NCBI RefSeq assembly: GCF_027942865.1 | Contig: NC_134529.1 | Coordinates: forward strand, 26,596,760-26,660,759 | Reading direction: 5' to 3' | Length of the DNA: 64,000 nt | From: Odontesthes bonariensis | Taxonomy: Eukaryota > Chordata > Actinopteri > Atheriniformes > Atherinopsidae | In this document: positions 1-12,040 of the stretch, piece by piece | Position numbering within the stretch: position 1 is the first letter of the stretch | Layout of the letters: the number at the start of each line of letters is the position of its first letter | Position numbers and translations under genes: made by a program | Notes under the pieces: model-generated | The model's database searches: none | What the model was told of the DNA's origin: nothing | What the model saw: the letters and a program-made list of their open reading frames with translations, nothing else

Positions 1-148
1 TGTTCAGAGATAAATTTTCAAATTTAAACCTTTTATTGGCTCTTTTTTTTTTTTTTTTTTTGTAACACAAAGCATGTTTAGTTGGAGACACTTACTGGTT
101 GGATAAGTTATTATACAGCTTGTGCTAATGTTTCACTTGAAATTGCAG

Positions 149-3100
149 TGACTGGTTTTGACCTATGGGGAGCAGTGCTGGCTATGGGATTGGTGTGTAC
201 TCTATATACAGCTCTGGTAAGTAGCTCCCTTTTTCAACCCTTTGTTTCATTAATAGTATTACAGCTCTTGATGATAAGAATAGTGCAGTGTGCACAGTTG
301 AAAGCAAATTATAGGTATCAAAATTAAAACTAAGCAATATTATGAAAAAGAGAGAGCACTTCTGAGATAATATACCACTTCCCAAAAACATCCGCCTGTA
401 GTTGAATTAAATGTTGTTTCATTTTTTGCACATCTTTGATGACTATGACCTGTGATCAACCGTTGTGCTGCTGTCCCCAGGGGGGCTTGAAGGCAGTGAT
501 TTGGACGGATGTGTTCCAGACAGTGGTGATGTTTGCAGGCCAACTGGCAGTCATTGTCGTAGGGACCAGTCAGGCTGGAGGTATAACAGAGGTCTGGAGG
601 AAAGCAGTCAATGGCAGCCGCATTTCTGGACTAGAGTGAGTACTGAGCATAGCGCGAGTGTGAGTAAATGAAGTAGTACTTATATCTTTTACATCTTGAA
701 AATGCATAAAGATAGTGCCAGGAAATCTCCCTCAGGAACATATTTCTTTTTGTGATCATTTTTCCAGAGTTAATGTAACCTTCACTTTCACACTATAGCC
801 TGAATCCAGACCCTCTACAGCGCCACAGCTTCTGGACGCTGAGTGTGGGAGGAGTATTTCTGATGTTGGCTCTGTATGGCGTTAACCAGGCACAGGTCCA
901 GAGATACCTCAGTTCTCGCACCGAGAGGGAAGCTGTCATGTGAGAGTCATCAGTTTCTCATAACATTCTTGGCTCATCCCTACTGTTAAACATTCTAGTA
1001 ATAATATAAAAAGTGGAAAAAAAAAAACTTGTCCTCAACCATCATGTTCTTTCAGGTCCTGCTACGTAGTTTTCCCATGCCAGCAGGTCGTCCTGTGTTT
1101 AGGTTGTATGATGGGTCTGGTCATGTTTGCTCGTTATGGAGAGGACAGCCCTCTGGACAAGGGCTATGTCAAAACTAATGACCAGGTGCACTCCAATGTT
1201 TTCATGTTTGAGCAACGTATCGCGTGATGTTTTCTGTTGATGAGCACTGACGCTGAGTTTCTTCGTTCAGATGGTATTGTACTTTGTGATGGATGTGTTC
1301 AGGGATCTGCCCGGCCTTTCAGGACTGTTTGTGGCCTGTCTCTTCAGTGGAGCACTCAGGTAAAATACTTAAGACCCTAAAGTGTGAAGTAGAGCTGGGC
1401 ATTATGTTGACATTTTCCATTTATATCGATACTTTTAGAAATGAGGTATAAACTGTCTGTGTAGTCTGATGCTGCAAGTTTCTCCTTTAAGCACACAGTC
1501 ATAATAGTTTCCCATTTCATCTGCTATATATCTGTGTATCATTAATTTGACTTTTTGTATTTTATCATATTTTATTGTTCTTTCATTTATGTACAGTGGC
1601 CTGCAAAAGTATTCACCCCCTTGGCATTTTTCATGTTTTGTTGCCTCATAACCTGGAATTAAAATGAATTGTTTGAGAGTTTGCATCATTTCATTTACAG
1701 AACATGCCTACATCTCTGAAGATGCATTTTTATTGTAAGCAACAAATAGGACAAAATAAAAGAAAACTTCAACGTGCATAACTGTTCACCCCCCTAAAGT
1801 CAGTTCTTTGTAGAGCCACCTTTTGCTGCAATTGCACCTTCAAGTCACTTTGGATAAGTCTCTATGAGCTTGCCACATCTTGCCACTGGGATTTTTGCCC
1901 ATTCCTCAAGGCAAAACGGCTCCAGCTCCTTTTTGTTGGATGTTTTCAATGACTTCAAGTCTAACCACAGATTCTCAATTGGATTGAGGTCTGAACTTTG
2001 ACTAGGCCATTCCAACACATTAAACCACTGGAGTGTTGCTTAAACAGTATGCTTTGGATCTTTGTCCTGCTGGAAGGTGAACCTCCGTCCCAGTCTCAAA
2101 TCACAGGCAGACTGAAACAGGTTTAGTATTTAGCACCATCCATCTTTCCCTCGACTCTGACCACTTTCCCGACCCCTGCTGCTGAAAAACAACCCCACAG
2201 CATATTGCTGCCACTACCATGTTTCTCTGTGGGAATGGTGTTCTTGGGGTGATGGGATTTGTTGGGTTTGCGCCAGACATAGTGTTTTACTTGGTGGCCG
2301 AAAAGTAAAATTTTTGTCTCGTCTGACCAGAGCACCTTCTTTCATACATTTGGGGAGTCGTAATAATGCCTTTTGGCAAACTCAAAACATGCCTTCTTAT
2401 GTTTAACACTAAGTAATGGCTTATTTCTTGCCACTCTTCCATAAAGTCCATCTCTATGGAGTGTACGGCTTATTGTGGTCCTTATTGTGGTCTGTCCTAT
2501 GGACAGATACTCCAGTCTCTGCTGTGGAACTCTACAACTCTTCAGGGTTACCTTTGGTCTCTGTGCTGCCTCTCTGATTAATGCCCTCCTTGCCCAGTCT
2601 GTGAGTTTTGGTGGGCGGCCCTCTCTTGGCAGGTTTGTTGTGGTACCGTGTTCTTTCCATTTGAAGATGATGGATTTGATGGTGCTCCGGGGGATCATCA
2701 AAGATTTGGATATATTTTTATAACCCAACCCGACTTGCACTTCTCAACCACTTTGTCCCTCACTTGTTTGAAGAGCTCTTTGGTCTTAAAGGTGTGATGC
2801 CTCTAGCTTAGTCGTGTTGTAGCCTTTGGGGCCTTTCAGAAAAGGTGTGTTTATACTGACAGATCATGTGACACCTAGATTGCACACAGGTGGACTTCAT
2901 TCCACGAATTATGTGACTTTTGAAGGTAATTGGTTGCACCAGAACTTTTTAGGGGCTTCATAGCAAGCATACCTACTTCGACTATTTTGTGCAGATCCAT
3001 CACATAAAATAAGATTAAAAATCATTTTAATTACAGGTTGGAATGTAACAAAATGGGTAAAAAGCCAAGAGGGGTGAATACTTTTGCAAGGCACTGTATA

Positions 3101-6100
3101 TGCATATATGTATTGATATTGCAAGTTCTTTAGTATGTGGGGTGTCCGTGATTTAGCGGTTAGAGTGGTTTTCCTTCAATTAGAAGGTAGGCATTTCAGT
3201 CCCCAGCCTGTCCATGTGCAGAAGTGTCCTTGGGCAAAACACTGACGCCCACTTTGCTCCCATTGGTGTACGAATCGAGAGACAAGGCACTGCATGTTGT
3301 ACAGAGAATCGATGTATATAATAAGAGGTGCCTTATGAGTATTTGTAAGAATGAGAAATAAACTGTAATCCATCCATTCGTTTTCTATACTCACTTAATC
3401 CAACTCAGGGTCTCAGGTCGCAGCTGCCCATCACAGGGCCACACAGACAAACCAAACCATCCACGCTCACATTTACTCCTAGGGACAATTTAGATTCACC
3501 AATTAACCCAACATGCATGTTATGGGTGGTGTGAGAGAGCCAGAGTACCCAGAGCGAACCGACACAAGTGCGGAGAGAACATGCAAACTCCACACAGGAA
3601 AGGCCTTAGGATTTTGAACCAGGAACCCTCTTGCTTTGAGGCGATGGTGATAACCACCACACCACCGTGCAGCCCACGTTGTAATGTACATTGTAATACC
3701 TTGACAAGACAAATGGACTGTAATTATAGTGCTGTTCTAATCTAATTGACAAAGTTAATTGATTTCATAAATGCAGCACTCTAAAGATTTTTTAGCATAA
3801 AGGTAAGAAAAGATGTATGCAGTGTAATCTTCATTTTAGATGTAAAAAGAGTTTTGTTCAAGCAGTCTTTCCTTCCCTCCCCTTCCCTTTCATCCAGCAC
3901 TATCTCATCAGCGTTCAACTCCTTGGCAACGGTAACTATGGAGGACCTGATTAAACCTCATTTCCCAAATATGGCTGAATCGAAGGCCACACTACTCTCC
4001 AAGGGACTTGGTAGGACAACTGGTTAATGATTAATTGGTTTATGGTCTAATCTTTTACAGATTAAAGAAAAGCTCAAAAGTTGTTTTTCTTTTTCATGTG
4101 CTCCACAGCTTTGGTCTATGGTCTGGTGTGTCTGGCTATGGCCTACATTGCCTCCATAATGGGATCTGTGTTGCAAGTAACTATACCCACAAAAAAGTTG
4201 TTGACATCTTAAAGCATTAATAACTCATTAGGAACAGGATAACAGAAATGGGCAGTTAGTCAGAACTGTTTGTAGTAGTAATTGGAGTAGTTGTAGTGGT
4301 TTCTTCTGTCGAATAAGAGTTAGTATTTTGAGTTATTACAGCACAACAGAAAAAATATACATACACTCAACCATTGTTTAGTTTTAGTACGCATCTTTAC
4401 AGCAAACATCAACATCTCAGAATCATTATTTGCATTGTCATGCTGTGTGCCCTCAGGCAGCCTTCAGTATCTTTGGCATGCTGGGTGGTCCCCTGCTGGG
4501 TCTCTTCTGCCTGGGAATGTTCTTCCCTTGGGCCAACCCCATCGTGAGTCCTGCTTTAAAATGCTTTTTTTTTAGATTATCATTATTATTATTATTATTT
4601 AAACAAGGTAATGTTGACTTATTTGTCTCCTCAGAGTCATCAGTTCTATTTGCTTAGTCTTTGTGATCTTTGTGTTTGTTTCAACTTCTACCTATTACCT
4701 AGTACCTATTCTTCTCCTTTTCACAGGGGGCAGTGGTCGGGTTAGCAGCAGGCCTCGTCATGGCCTTCTGGATTGGCATTGGTAATTTTGTGATGCGTAT
4801 GTCTGCTGCCACGCCACTACCCCCGCTCAACACCACTGCTCTGCCACTGTTTGACAACATGACTACTACAGTTCTAACTTCACTGGTCACCACCCCCACA
4901 TCTAAGCCAAGGTAACATAAAGGACTAAAGGACTAACCTTTGTAGTATGAAATGGATGGATGGATGGATCGATCTATCTATCTATCTATCTATCTTTGGA
5001 TCTTTGTTGATTTCTCTGGAGGTTCCCGCTGGGAAATCAAGGAGAAACAAAGTCGGTGCTGCAGTGCAACTAGAAAGGCTGTCTCTACAGCGCCGGAGTA
5101 GCTTTTTTATTCTTCTGATTAACATCTTGATTATATCGAGGACCAAAACTACCATCATCAAAAATAGATAAATAAATAGATATTTGAGGATGCATGTTCT
5201 CCCCGTGTATGCGTGGGTTCTCTCCTGGTACTCTGGCTTCCTCCCACCATCCAATAACATGCATGTTAGGTTAATTGGTGTCTCTAACATTGTCCTTGGG
5301 AGTGAATGTGAGCGTGTGTGTTTGTTTGTCTGTGTGGCCCTGTGATGGACTGGCGGCCTGTCCAGGGTGTACCCTGCCTCTTGCCTGATGACCGCTGGGA
5401 TAGGCTCCAGCCCCCCCCCCCCCCCCGCAACCCGACCGACGGATTCAGTGGGTTTAGAAAATGGATGGATGGATGGATATTTGAGGAAATTAATAATAAA
5501 ATGAGTGTTTTTCCATTTGTTTTATCAATTTATTTTTTGCTTACTTTATATTTATTTATTATTATTAATTTCCACGTGTCTTTTTTCACTTTTCCACATT
5601 TACACTTTTCCTAATTTACACATTTATTTTCCCACTTTTCCACATTACTACTTTTCTTCACCCTTCATCCTTGGTCAAAAGCATGATTGGTCATCTATGA
5701 GAAACAGTGTCAACTAATCAGCTCTCAATAAATCCACAGAAAAACCAACTGGCTCTGCCCTCCTGAGATAATGGCTTCCGGTCAGGAGATTGCTGGTGAA
5801 CAAAGACAAATAAATGAAATAGCTCATAATATATTAGGGTGGGCTAATATATAGCTTTACAAAGGGTGAAGAAAAGTTTTAATGTGGAAAAATAAATGTG
5901 TAAATTCGGAAAAGTGAAAAAACAAAAAAAATGTGGAAATGAATAAATCAATAAATGTAGAAATAAAAGAAATGTGGAAATAAATATAAAAGAAGTAAAA
6001 ACTAAATTGATAAATAAATGGAAATTTTAAAAAACCCTCAAATTTAATTATTTATTTCCCCATATATTAATTTATTTATTTTTGATTATGGCAGTTTTTG

Positions 6101-9100
6101 GTCCTCGATATGATTTATATTACTGTGGTAATAGCTCAGCACAAACGTTCAAAGAATGTGTTTTGAAATGTATTATCATTTAACTAAAAAAGATGAGAGA
6201 ATAAACAAAGGAACAGTTTTTTCATTCTCATCTTTATCTCTGATCGCACAGCAGGTGTGAGCTGTATGTCGAACCAAACGGGTGCAATGTTTGTCTGTTT
6301 ATGCTCATCTCCACCTCTCTCTCTCACCTCTCACACAGGTTGACAGGTGTGGAAGCACTCTACTCCTTGTCTTATATGTGGTACAGTGCTCACAACTCAG
6401 CCACTGTGGTGGTGGTAGGGCTACTAGTCAGTCTGCTAACAGGTAGAACACTTTTACAGTGCTTGTTTCCTTAACTGTAGACTATGAAAATAACATTTAT
6501 TTTGACTGATGGTATCATGTATCATCATATCGTGCAACATATCAAGTGCTGTAAAATAGTTCAGACCAATGCCAGTATCACAGGCCTTGTGGTACTGAGG
6601 TTCCTTTCAAAATTATACGCATGCTAGAAGACTGGAATAAGAATTAAAGCCTTTGTCTTTATTTCTTTTACAGTTTAACCAGAAGCAATAATACTTTTAT
6701 CTGCCTTAACTCTGTTTGGTGCTTTTTTTGATTGTTAGTATGCTAAAGTTCCTAAGAGAAAATGGTGAACATTACACTAATATCATAACATCGGTAGGCT
6801 AGATTTATCCTTTGTTATGGTAGTTTTTTTTTCAGCATTTATCCAAAATAAAGCCTTTGAGAACCAGTAGCATGACGGTAAAATGATTCATCATACACTA
6901 CATTGCCAAAACTATTCACTCACCCTTCCAAAAAATTAAATTCAAGTGTTCCGATCATTTCCATGGCTACAGGTGTATAAATTCAAGCACCTAGGCATGC
7001 AGACTGCTGCTACAAACATTTGTGAAAGAATGGGTCGCTCTGAGGAGCTCAGTGAATTCCAGCGTGGTACGGTGATAGGATGCCACCTGTGCAACAAGTC
7101 CAGTCGTGAAATTTTCCTCACTACTAAATATTCCACAGTCAATTGTCAGCGGTACTATAACAAAGTGGAAGTGATTGGGAACGACAGCAACTCAGCCACG
7201 AAGTGGTAGGCCATGTAATATGACAAAGTGAGAGGTCAGTGGATGCTGAGGCGCACAGTGCGCTGAGGTCGCCAACTTTCTGCAGAGTCAATCGCTACAG
7301 GCCTCCAAACTTCTTGTGGCCTTCAGATTAGCTCAAGAACAGCGTGTAGAGAGCTTCATGGAATGGGTTTCCATGGCCGAGCAGCTGCATCCAAGCCATA
7401 CATCACCAGGTGCGTGTCAGGTTTGGGGAGGGTGAGGTAGGACACGGATGCAGACTTTCAAAAGAAAACTGGGTTCATTTTCACAAAAACAAAGGACAAA
7501 ACAAAAGCACGGCAGAGCCGGATGACAAAAACCTAAACTGAGAAATAAATACTTAATACAAAACAAAACTCTTGACAAGGCATGGATGAATACTTAACTT
7601 GGTGGGACAACGTGGCATGGAGTAGGTAACGTGGGTAGGAACGAAAGGATCTGACAAAAAGAATGGGGAGACTGGAAACTAAATAGGGACCTGGGAGTGA
7701 TTGGTGACTGGGTGCAGCTGGTGGGGAATGAACAGGTGACATGAGTGAAGCTAATGAACTGAACATGGAAGTGAGGGGAAAACAATGGCAAAACTAAAAA
7801 CAAGAACTCAAAACCAAGACCTGAAACCTAAAACATGATGAAACATAAAACTAAAAACATGGCAGAGTCCCGTGGGCGTGACAGAGCGATGCAAAGCGTC
7901 GGATGAGCAGTGGACACGTGTTCTCTGGAGTGACGAATCATGCTTCTCCATCTGGCAATCTGATGGAGGAGTCTGAGTTTGTCGGTTGCCAGGGGAACGG
8001 TACTTGTTTGACTGCATTGTGCCAAGTGTAAAGTTTGGTTTGATAATGGTGTGGGGTTGTTTTTCAGGAGCTGGGCTTGCCCCCTTAGTTCCAGTGAAAG
8101 AAACTCTGAATGCTTCACCATACCAAGAGATTTTGGACAATTTCATGCTCCCAACTTTGTGGAAGCAGTTTGGGGATGGCCCCTTCCTGTTCCAACATGA
8201 CTGCCGCACCAGTGTACAAAGCAAGGTCCATAAAGACATGGAGGAGCCAGTTTGCTGTGGAAGAACTTGACTGGCCTGCACAGAGTCCTGACCTCAACCC
8301 GATAGAACACCTTAGGATGAATTAGAGCGGAGACCGCGAGCCAGGCCTTCTGTCCAACATCAGTGTCTAACCTCACAAATGTGCTTCTGGAAGAATGGTC
8401 AAAAATTCCCATAAACACACTTCTAAACCTTGTGGAAAGCTTGCCCAGAAGAGTTGAAGCTGTTATAGCTGCAAAGGGGGGGCCGACGTCATATTAAACC
8501 TTATGCATTAAGAAGGGGATGTTAATTAAGTTCATATGCGTGTAAAGGCAGATGAGCGAATACTTTTGGCAATATAGTTTAATTTTAATATTTGTTCAGT
8601 GAATTTTAGAAATATTTTGTCACTCTTGGAAAAAAATCTTTATAAATCTGTTCCTTCATCATCTCTGCCGTATTTCCTTTTGAGGTGAAACCCTTACCCT
8701 GTTTATTTGTCTCATTCACATCAGGACCCATGAAGGAGAAGGACCTGACCCCGGGCACAGTGTTCCCAGTCCTGGGCACGCTTCTTTTCTTTCTGCCGGA
8801 GCGCTACAAAGAGAAGTTGTGCTGTGTAACTCCTCTGACTCAGAAGGTAAGTTCACGTTTTACACTTAGTACAGCTGCATATTTTCCATATTATTTATTG
8901 TGTTCTCAATGGTTTCTTCACTTTTGCTGACCAGCCCAAACAAATCGATACACAGCCTTATCAAATGGCCAAGAAAGAAGGCAACGGAACAGCTTACTGC
9001 AAAGAAGACATGGTTACAGAGTTTAAAGAGGCGGAGAGCGACAGAGCGGAAACGGAGGACGAGGACCTGGACACAAAGATCGCTCTGCCCTCATGCCAGC

Positions 9101-9132
9101 TTACAGCTACAGATCAGGAGACAGCTTTTTGA
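149..9132 (+). CDS. slc5a6: Sodium-dependent multivitamin transporter, 3' twelve coding exons (5' part outside window)
   Basis: SLC5A6 is a plasma-membrane Na+ symporter for biotin, pantothenate and lipoate in the SSS family. Coding exons that join in frame with GT-AG sites are 149-216, 481-635, 799-939, 1056-1185, 1271-1359, 3898-4010, 4109-4176, 4457-4543, 4727-4911, 6339-6442, 8725-8846 and 8935-9132 (TGA). They give about 486 residues of a family usually near 630, so the N-terminal part is missing to the left. Recognisable blocks are [73 protein letters not shown] and [10 protein letters not shown], which are helices and loops typical of SLC5A6. The protein ends in ETAF, a class I PDZ ligand (T-x-hydrophobic); human SMVT also ends in a PDZ ligand. 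Introns carry Tc1, SINE, fold-back and LINE-type repeats. SLC5A5, 8 and 12 are alternatives, but the exon sequences fit SLC5A6 best from memory. Confidence 0.93.
1594..3096 (-). mobile_element. Tc1/mariner-like DNA transposon with decayed transposase, in slc5a6 intron
   Basis: The ends are inverted repeats (CAGTGGCCTGCAAAAGTATT at the left, the complement of AATACTTTTGCAAGGCACTG at the right), flanked by TA on both sides as expected for Tc1 insertion. The transposase reads on the minus strand: an N-terminal helix-turn-helix part (2740-2342), then the first catalytic Asp block WSDETK (2335-2123) in the same reading frame. One TGA stop near 2342 separates them where family members carry Trp. 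The reading frame is then lost by a deletion after the KMDGAKY block, although the [13 protein letters not shown] catalytic Glu block is still recognisable near 1960-2020. The copy is therefore dead. Confidence 0.9.
3138..3368 (+). repeat. tRNA-derived SINE-like repeat (degenerate copy)
   Basis: A box-A-like stretch (TTTAGCGGTTAGAGTGG) is followed by a decayed box B (GGCATTTCAGTCCCC) and a body shared with the copies at 21435 and 55383, including TCCTTGGGCAAAACACTG. It is not a functional tRNA gene, because no cloverleaf or acceptor pairing is present. It abuts the repeat starting at 3370. Confidence 0.6.
3370..3678 (-). repeat. Dispersed (ATGG)n-tailed teleost repeat, copy 1
   Basis: It matches the other copies in this window at 5191, 14481, 17651, 19320, 42818 and 62240/63255. 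Shared blocks are the CCATCCATTC end, ACCAATTAACCCAACATGCATG, CCAGAGTACCCAGAG and GAACATGCAAACTCCACACA. The tetranucleotide end and flanking duplications at other copies indicate non-LTR retroposition, with the tail end at the left here. The exact family (3' end of an L2/Rex-type LINE or a SINE driven by one) is from memory and not certain. Confidence 0.7.
4951..4995. repeat. ATGG/ATCT compound microsatellite
   Basis: ATGG units run directly into ATCT units in the intron after slc5a6 exon 4727-4911. Confidence 0.9.
5128..6120. mobile_element. Fold-back (long inverted repeat) element in slc5a6 intron
   Basis: The left arm (about 5128-5190 plus 5488-5670) and right arm (about 5860-6120) are imperfect reverse complements. 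For example, ATCGAGGACCAAAACT at 5135 pairs with AGTTTTTGGTCCTCGAT near 6092, and the AT-rich TTCCACATT/AATGTGGAA blocks pair inside. A spacer of roughly 190 bp, including ATGATTGGTCATCTATGAG, lies between them. No coding capacity is seen. The left arm is split by a later repeat insertion at 5191-5475. Confidence 0.7.
5191..5475 (+). repeat. Dispersed (ATGG)n-tailed repeat, copy 2, nested in fold-back element
   Basis: The body reads GCATGTTCTCCCCGTG to CTGGGATAGGCTCCAGCC, then a C-run, and ends in GAAAATGGATGGATGG. It is bounded by a perfect 12-bp duplication, GATATTTGAGGA, at 5179-5190 and 5476-5487. This fixes the element borders and puts the tetranucleotide at the 3' end. Confidence 0.85.
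6899..8577 (+). mobile_element. Tc1-like transposon, interrupted, in slc5a6 intron
   Basis: The ends TACATTGCCAAAACTATTC (left) and GAATACTTTTGGCAATATAG (right) are inverted repeats at TA. The plus-strand transposase is recognisable from about 7000 ([20 protein letters not shown]) through an SDE(S) block near 7930 to a LNPIEHL block near 8297, but it has stops and frameshifts. A solo LTR at 7416-7883 splits it. Confidence 0.9.
7416..7883 (-). mobile_element. Solo LTR inserted in the Tc1 element
   Basis: It begins TGTCAGG and ends GTGACA, which are LTR-type TG..CA ends. It is flanked by GTGCG (7411-7415) and GAGCG (7884-7888), a 5-bp duplication with one mismatch. On the minus strand it reads TGTCACGCCCACGGG and resembles the LTR copy at 41458-42539 (shared blocks such as CATGTTTTTAGTTT, CTCACTTCC, CATGTCACCTG and AGCTGCAC). 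No internal retroelement genes remain. The likely class is a Ty3/gypsy-type LTR. Confidence 0.7.
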
Positions 9133-10189
9133 TCCTTTTTTTAGTCCCAATTTCAAAACGCACAAGATACACACATAAACTTTTGGCCCTGCTGCTGTCT
9201 CCTTGGGGGAAGCGCAGCAGAAGACCGCTCATAGAATTCTTCCCTAAGAAGTGACTTTAGAGGACCTGTCGAGCCGAGTCATCGACCACAGTATCTGTTC
9301 GTAGGAATGGTGCTTGTACCTGTTCACACTCTCAAAAAAAAAAAAAAGAATCCAGTTGTTTTTCTGATTTAGAATCTATCCAGATGTCTGAGCTCACAGT
9401 AAAGAGACTGGGCAGCTCCCATGCACAGTGATCTGTTACGCTCTGTCTGGATCCACTCATTTTCTTGACAGAAGCAAACAAATTTGTTTGTAGGTGTAAA
9501 ATGATTTATTATTGCAGAGAACATGGAACTACCAAATACCAGAATATGTTTACATGAACATAATCTGAGAGACCGAATTTAAATTGAGGGCATGTGCTAC
9601 ATCGATAGCGTAGTGTCTTATGTGGTCTTGGTTTAATATAATTGTGACCTTTTAGCTATCTATGAATACATCTTAGTCCACAAAGTTATTATGAGGGCAG
9701 AGGTGGTATCTCATGGGAGTAAAAGAGCTGGGCAGAATGGAGGTGTGCATCTAACATGGTGTGCTTCATTTGCAAGACGTGATTGGCTATAATCACTCTG
9801 TGAAAATGTCGCTGTGCAGCTACTGGTTGCGAAAAATGAATAGCTTTTCTATCATGGATAGACTCTTCGCAATCTTATATGGAGAATAAAGTTCCTCTGT
9901 AATTTTTTTGCGGTGGTTAAGGCAGACAAAGGCCTTGGACCTATTTTGCCAGACAGGGACACAGTCTCTTAAGACTTCATACGAAGCCGCAGCTCCTTTG
10001 AATGCACTGCAGGTCTCCTGCACTAACAAAATCCTGATCTTTACCACCTGTCTGGCAAAACCAACATTCACCTAAGTTAACAATATTCATCCGAAATAAA
10101 ATCTAGTAGCTTTAAAATACAAACTATATATACTATTTACTATATTGTCACTATACAGAATGATGCAAAGATATTGCTAGCGTCCTCGA
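9133..10189 (+). other. slc5a6 3' untranslated region and downstream DNA
   Basis: There is no coding signal. The first clear AATAAA downstream is near 10095, so the 3'UTR may run almost 1 kb, but the cleavage site cannot be decided from sequence alone. An A-run is present at about 9335. Confidence 0.4.
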
Positions 10190-10621
10190 CAGGGTCATTT
10201 TCTCTGCCGCTGATTAAAGACTCGGCTCCATACCAGCAACAGGGCCAGCTTTCCTCACCAGCCTGTCGAGTCACCCAGTGTCAATCTTTCTAATGCTGCC
10301 TCCCCAACTCACCACCGCATAAAAGAGGCCACTGGCAATGACAGATTACATGTAAAACATGCAGAGGAGCTTGCTGCAGTCATTGAAGGACCACAGCCTC
10401 CTCGGGGAGGTTTTCCCTTACGCAACACTGTGAGTGTTAGCTGACCCGGCCATTTTATTGTCCAGATGTACCCCCAGGTGTTGGTATGTCTTCAGACTGT
10501 CTCTGCTGCTTCGCTTTTTCTTTTCTGATTTGCCAATGGCACTGCGTGAGAGAGGCCGTCTCCCAGTTCTCACTGACCTGACCACATGAGGCATGCACAG
10601 CTGAAAGCTAGATCCTGCCAT
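10190..10621 (-). mobile_element. LINE reverse-transcriptase C-terminal fragment (degenerate)
   Basis: On the minus strand the block YQHLGVHLDNK matches the YKYLGVHLDNKLDW region just after the RT core of fish non-LTR elements. Past it, conserved nucleotide blocks (AATGCTGCCTCCCCAACTCACC, AACATGCAGAGGAGCTTGCTGCAG) continue. Frame is lost. It is a 5'-truncated relic. Confidence 0.7.
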
Positions 10622-11785
10622 GGTGGTTCAATATTGGCAACTCTCTTCTTCATTCAGCTAAGATTTGTCATAAAATTCACTAGATTTGTTGCTGCTGCAC
10701 GCAGAAAAAAACCTCCATAAACTCCCCCATCCGTTCTGCAAAGCGCTCTGCTTGTCCTGTGGTGGTGGTCAAATCAGTTCAGTTCAGTTTTAACCTAATG
10801 TGTATACCATGGACTTCTGTCAATACAGTGGTGTAATTTTTGAGGACTAGTTGACATTTTGAGTACCCTAATTGTGTTTTGGACACTTTGTAAACTAAGT
10901 AAAACCCCCATAAATTGCATAGTTGATAGTGCCACATGATCACTTTGATCATGTTGTTTAACTGAAAATGCACAGTGGCACAAAGAGACCAAATGTCCTT
11001 TTATGCTAGAGATCCTGGACAAGATGAGACACTACTGTCAAATCAAATAGCAATATTCACAATGTAACAATACAAAAAAATACACAAAAGTATTTTTTCA
11101 TCCCCGTAATGTTTCAGTGAGCAGCAGCGGAGGATTCTCCACACAAGCTTAGGGTCATAACCACTGAAGTAATGAAGCAAGGATTTTACTCTCAACCACT
11201 ATTAAGAGTGCTATAAAGAAAAAAAAAGTGACATCTAGATGTTGAAGATTGTGTAAAAAAAAAAAAAACTTTATCAGCTTAGAATTCCATACATGTAGAA
11301 GAAATCACGGTGGAGGCTAAAAAAGGTCTAAAGCCCCTCTTAAAAGCCAGTGTTTGGTTTCTCCTGGGCAGAAAAAACATGTGAGGAAGAAGACCTATAC
11401 TGTTTGTGTATTTGTATATGTCTCAGTATAAGTACAGAGAAACGCAATGATTCCTATGTGACTCGGTTCTGTATTAATTGAGATATGGTTGTGAACATCA
11501 AATTGCATTTTTAACTTTAAACCTTACATTTCTACGGTGTGGAATAGGACAGATTTGAAAAGTGACTTTTAAAAAAAGGTCAATTGTAGAAGACCACATA
11601 TAAGGAGTAGAATGAATGTTTGAATGGGAAGTGTACATTTAGTGTAAATTATGGTACACTACAGAGACCAACAGTGCAAAATGGGAAACCTATGTCATTA
11701 ATGAGAGTTGACCTGGTTTGACTACACAAAATATGAACTTCAGTGAGAGCACATTCTATAAGCAGCAGTTGTATTTGTCAGCACA
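10622..11785. other. Intergenic, nothing recognised
   Basis: AT-rich single-copy-looking sequence with short A-runs (11219-11228, 11256-11268). No gene or repeat family was recognised. Confidence 0.4.
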
Positions 11786-12040
11786 CATCGGCCGAGGTCG
11801 ATGGCCACCCTTCCTCAGTCTGGTTCTGCCAGAGGTTTCTTCCTGTTGAAAGGGAGTCGTTCCTCAACACAGTCGCCTCAGGATTGGACTGAAGACAAGT
11901 TTCGGTGCAATCTGTTGGTTTCCTTAGCTAGGAAATTGTTTTTGAATTGGCTCTATATGAATGAATTGGATTCATTTTTTATTAAATGGATTGGATTGGA
12001 TTGGATTGGATTGCATTGGATTGGATTGGATTATCATTAC
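11786..12040 (+). mobile_element. LINE 3' end with (ATTGG)n tail
   Basis: The block CAGAGGTTTCTTCCTGTTGAAAGGGAG and the downstream pattern ending in repeated GGATT units (11985-12030) match the 3' terminus of a common teleost non-LTR family (RTE-like, from memory). It is non-coding. Confidence 0.6.

Noticed and set aside
7808..8281. 157-codon minus-strand open frame
   Set aside because: It is the antisense shadow of the Tc1 transposase and the solo LTR end.
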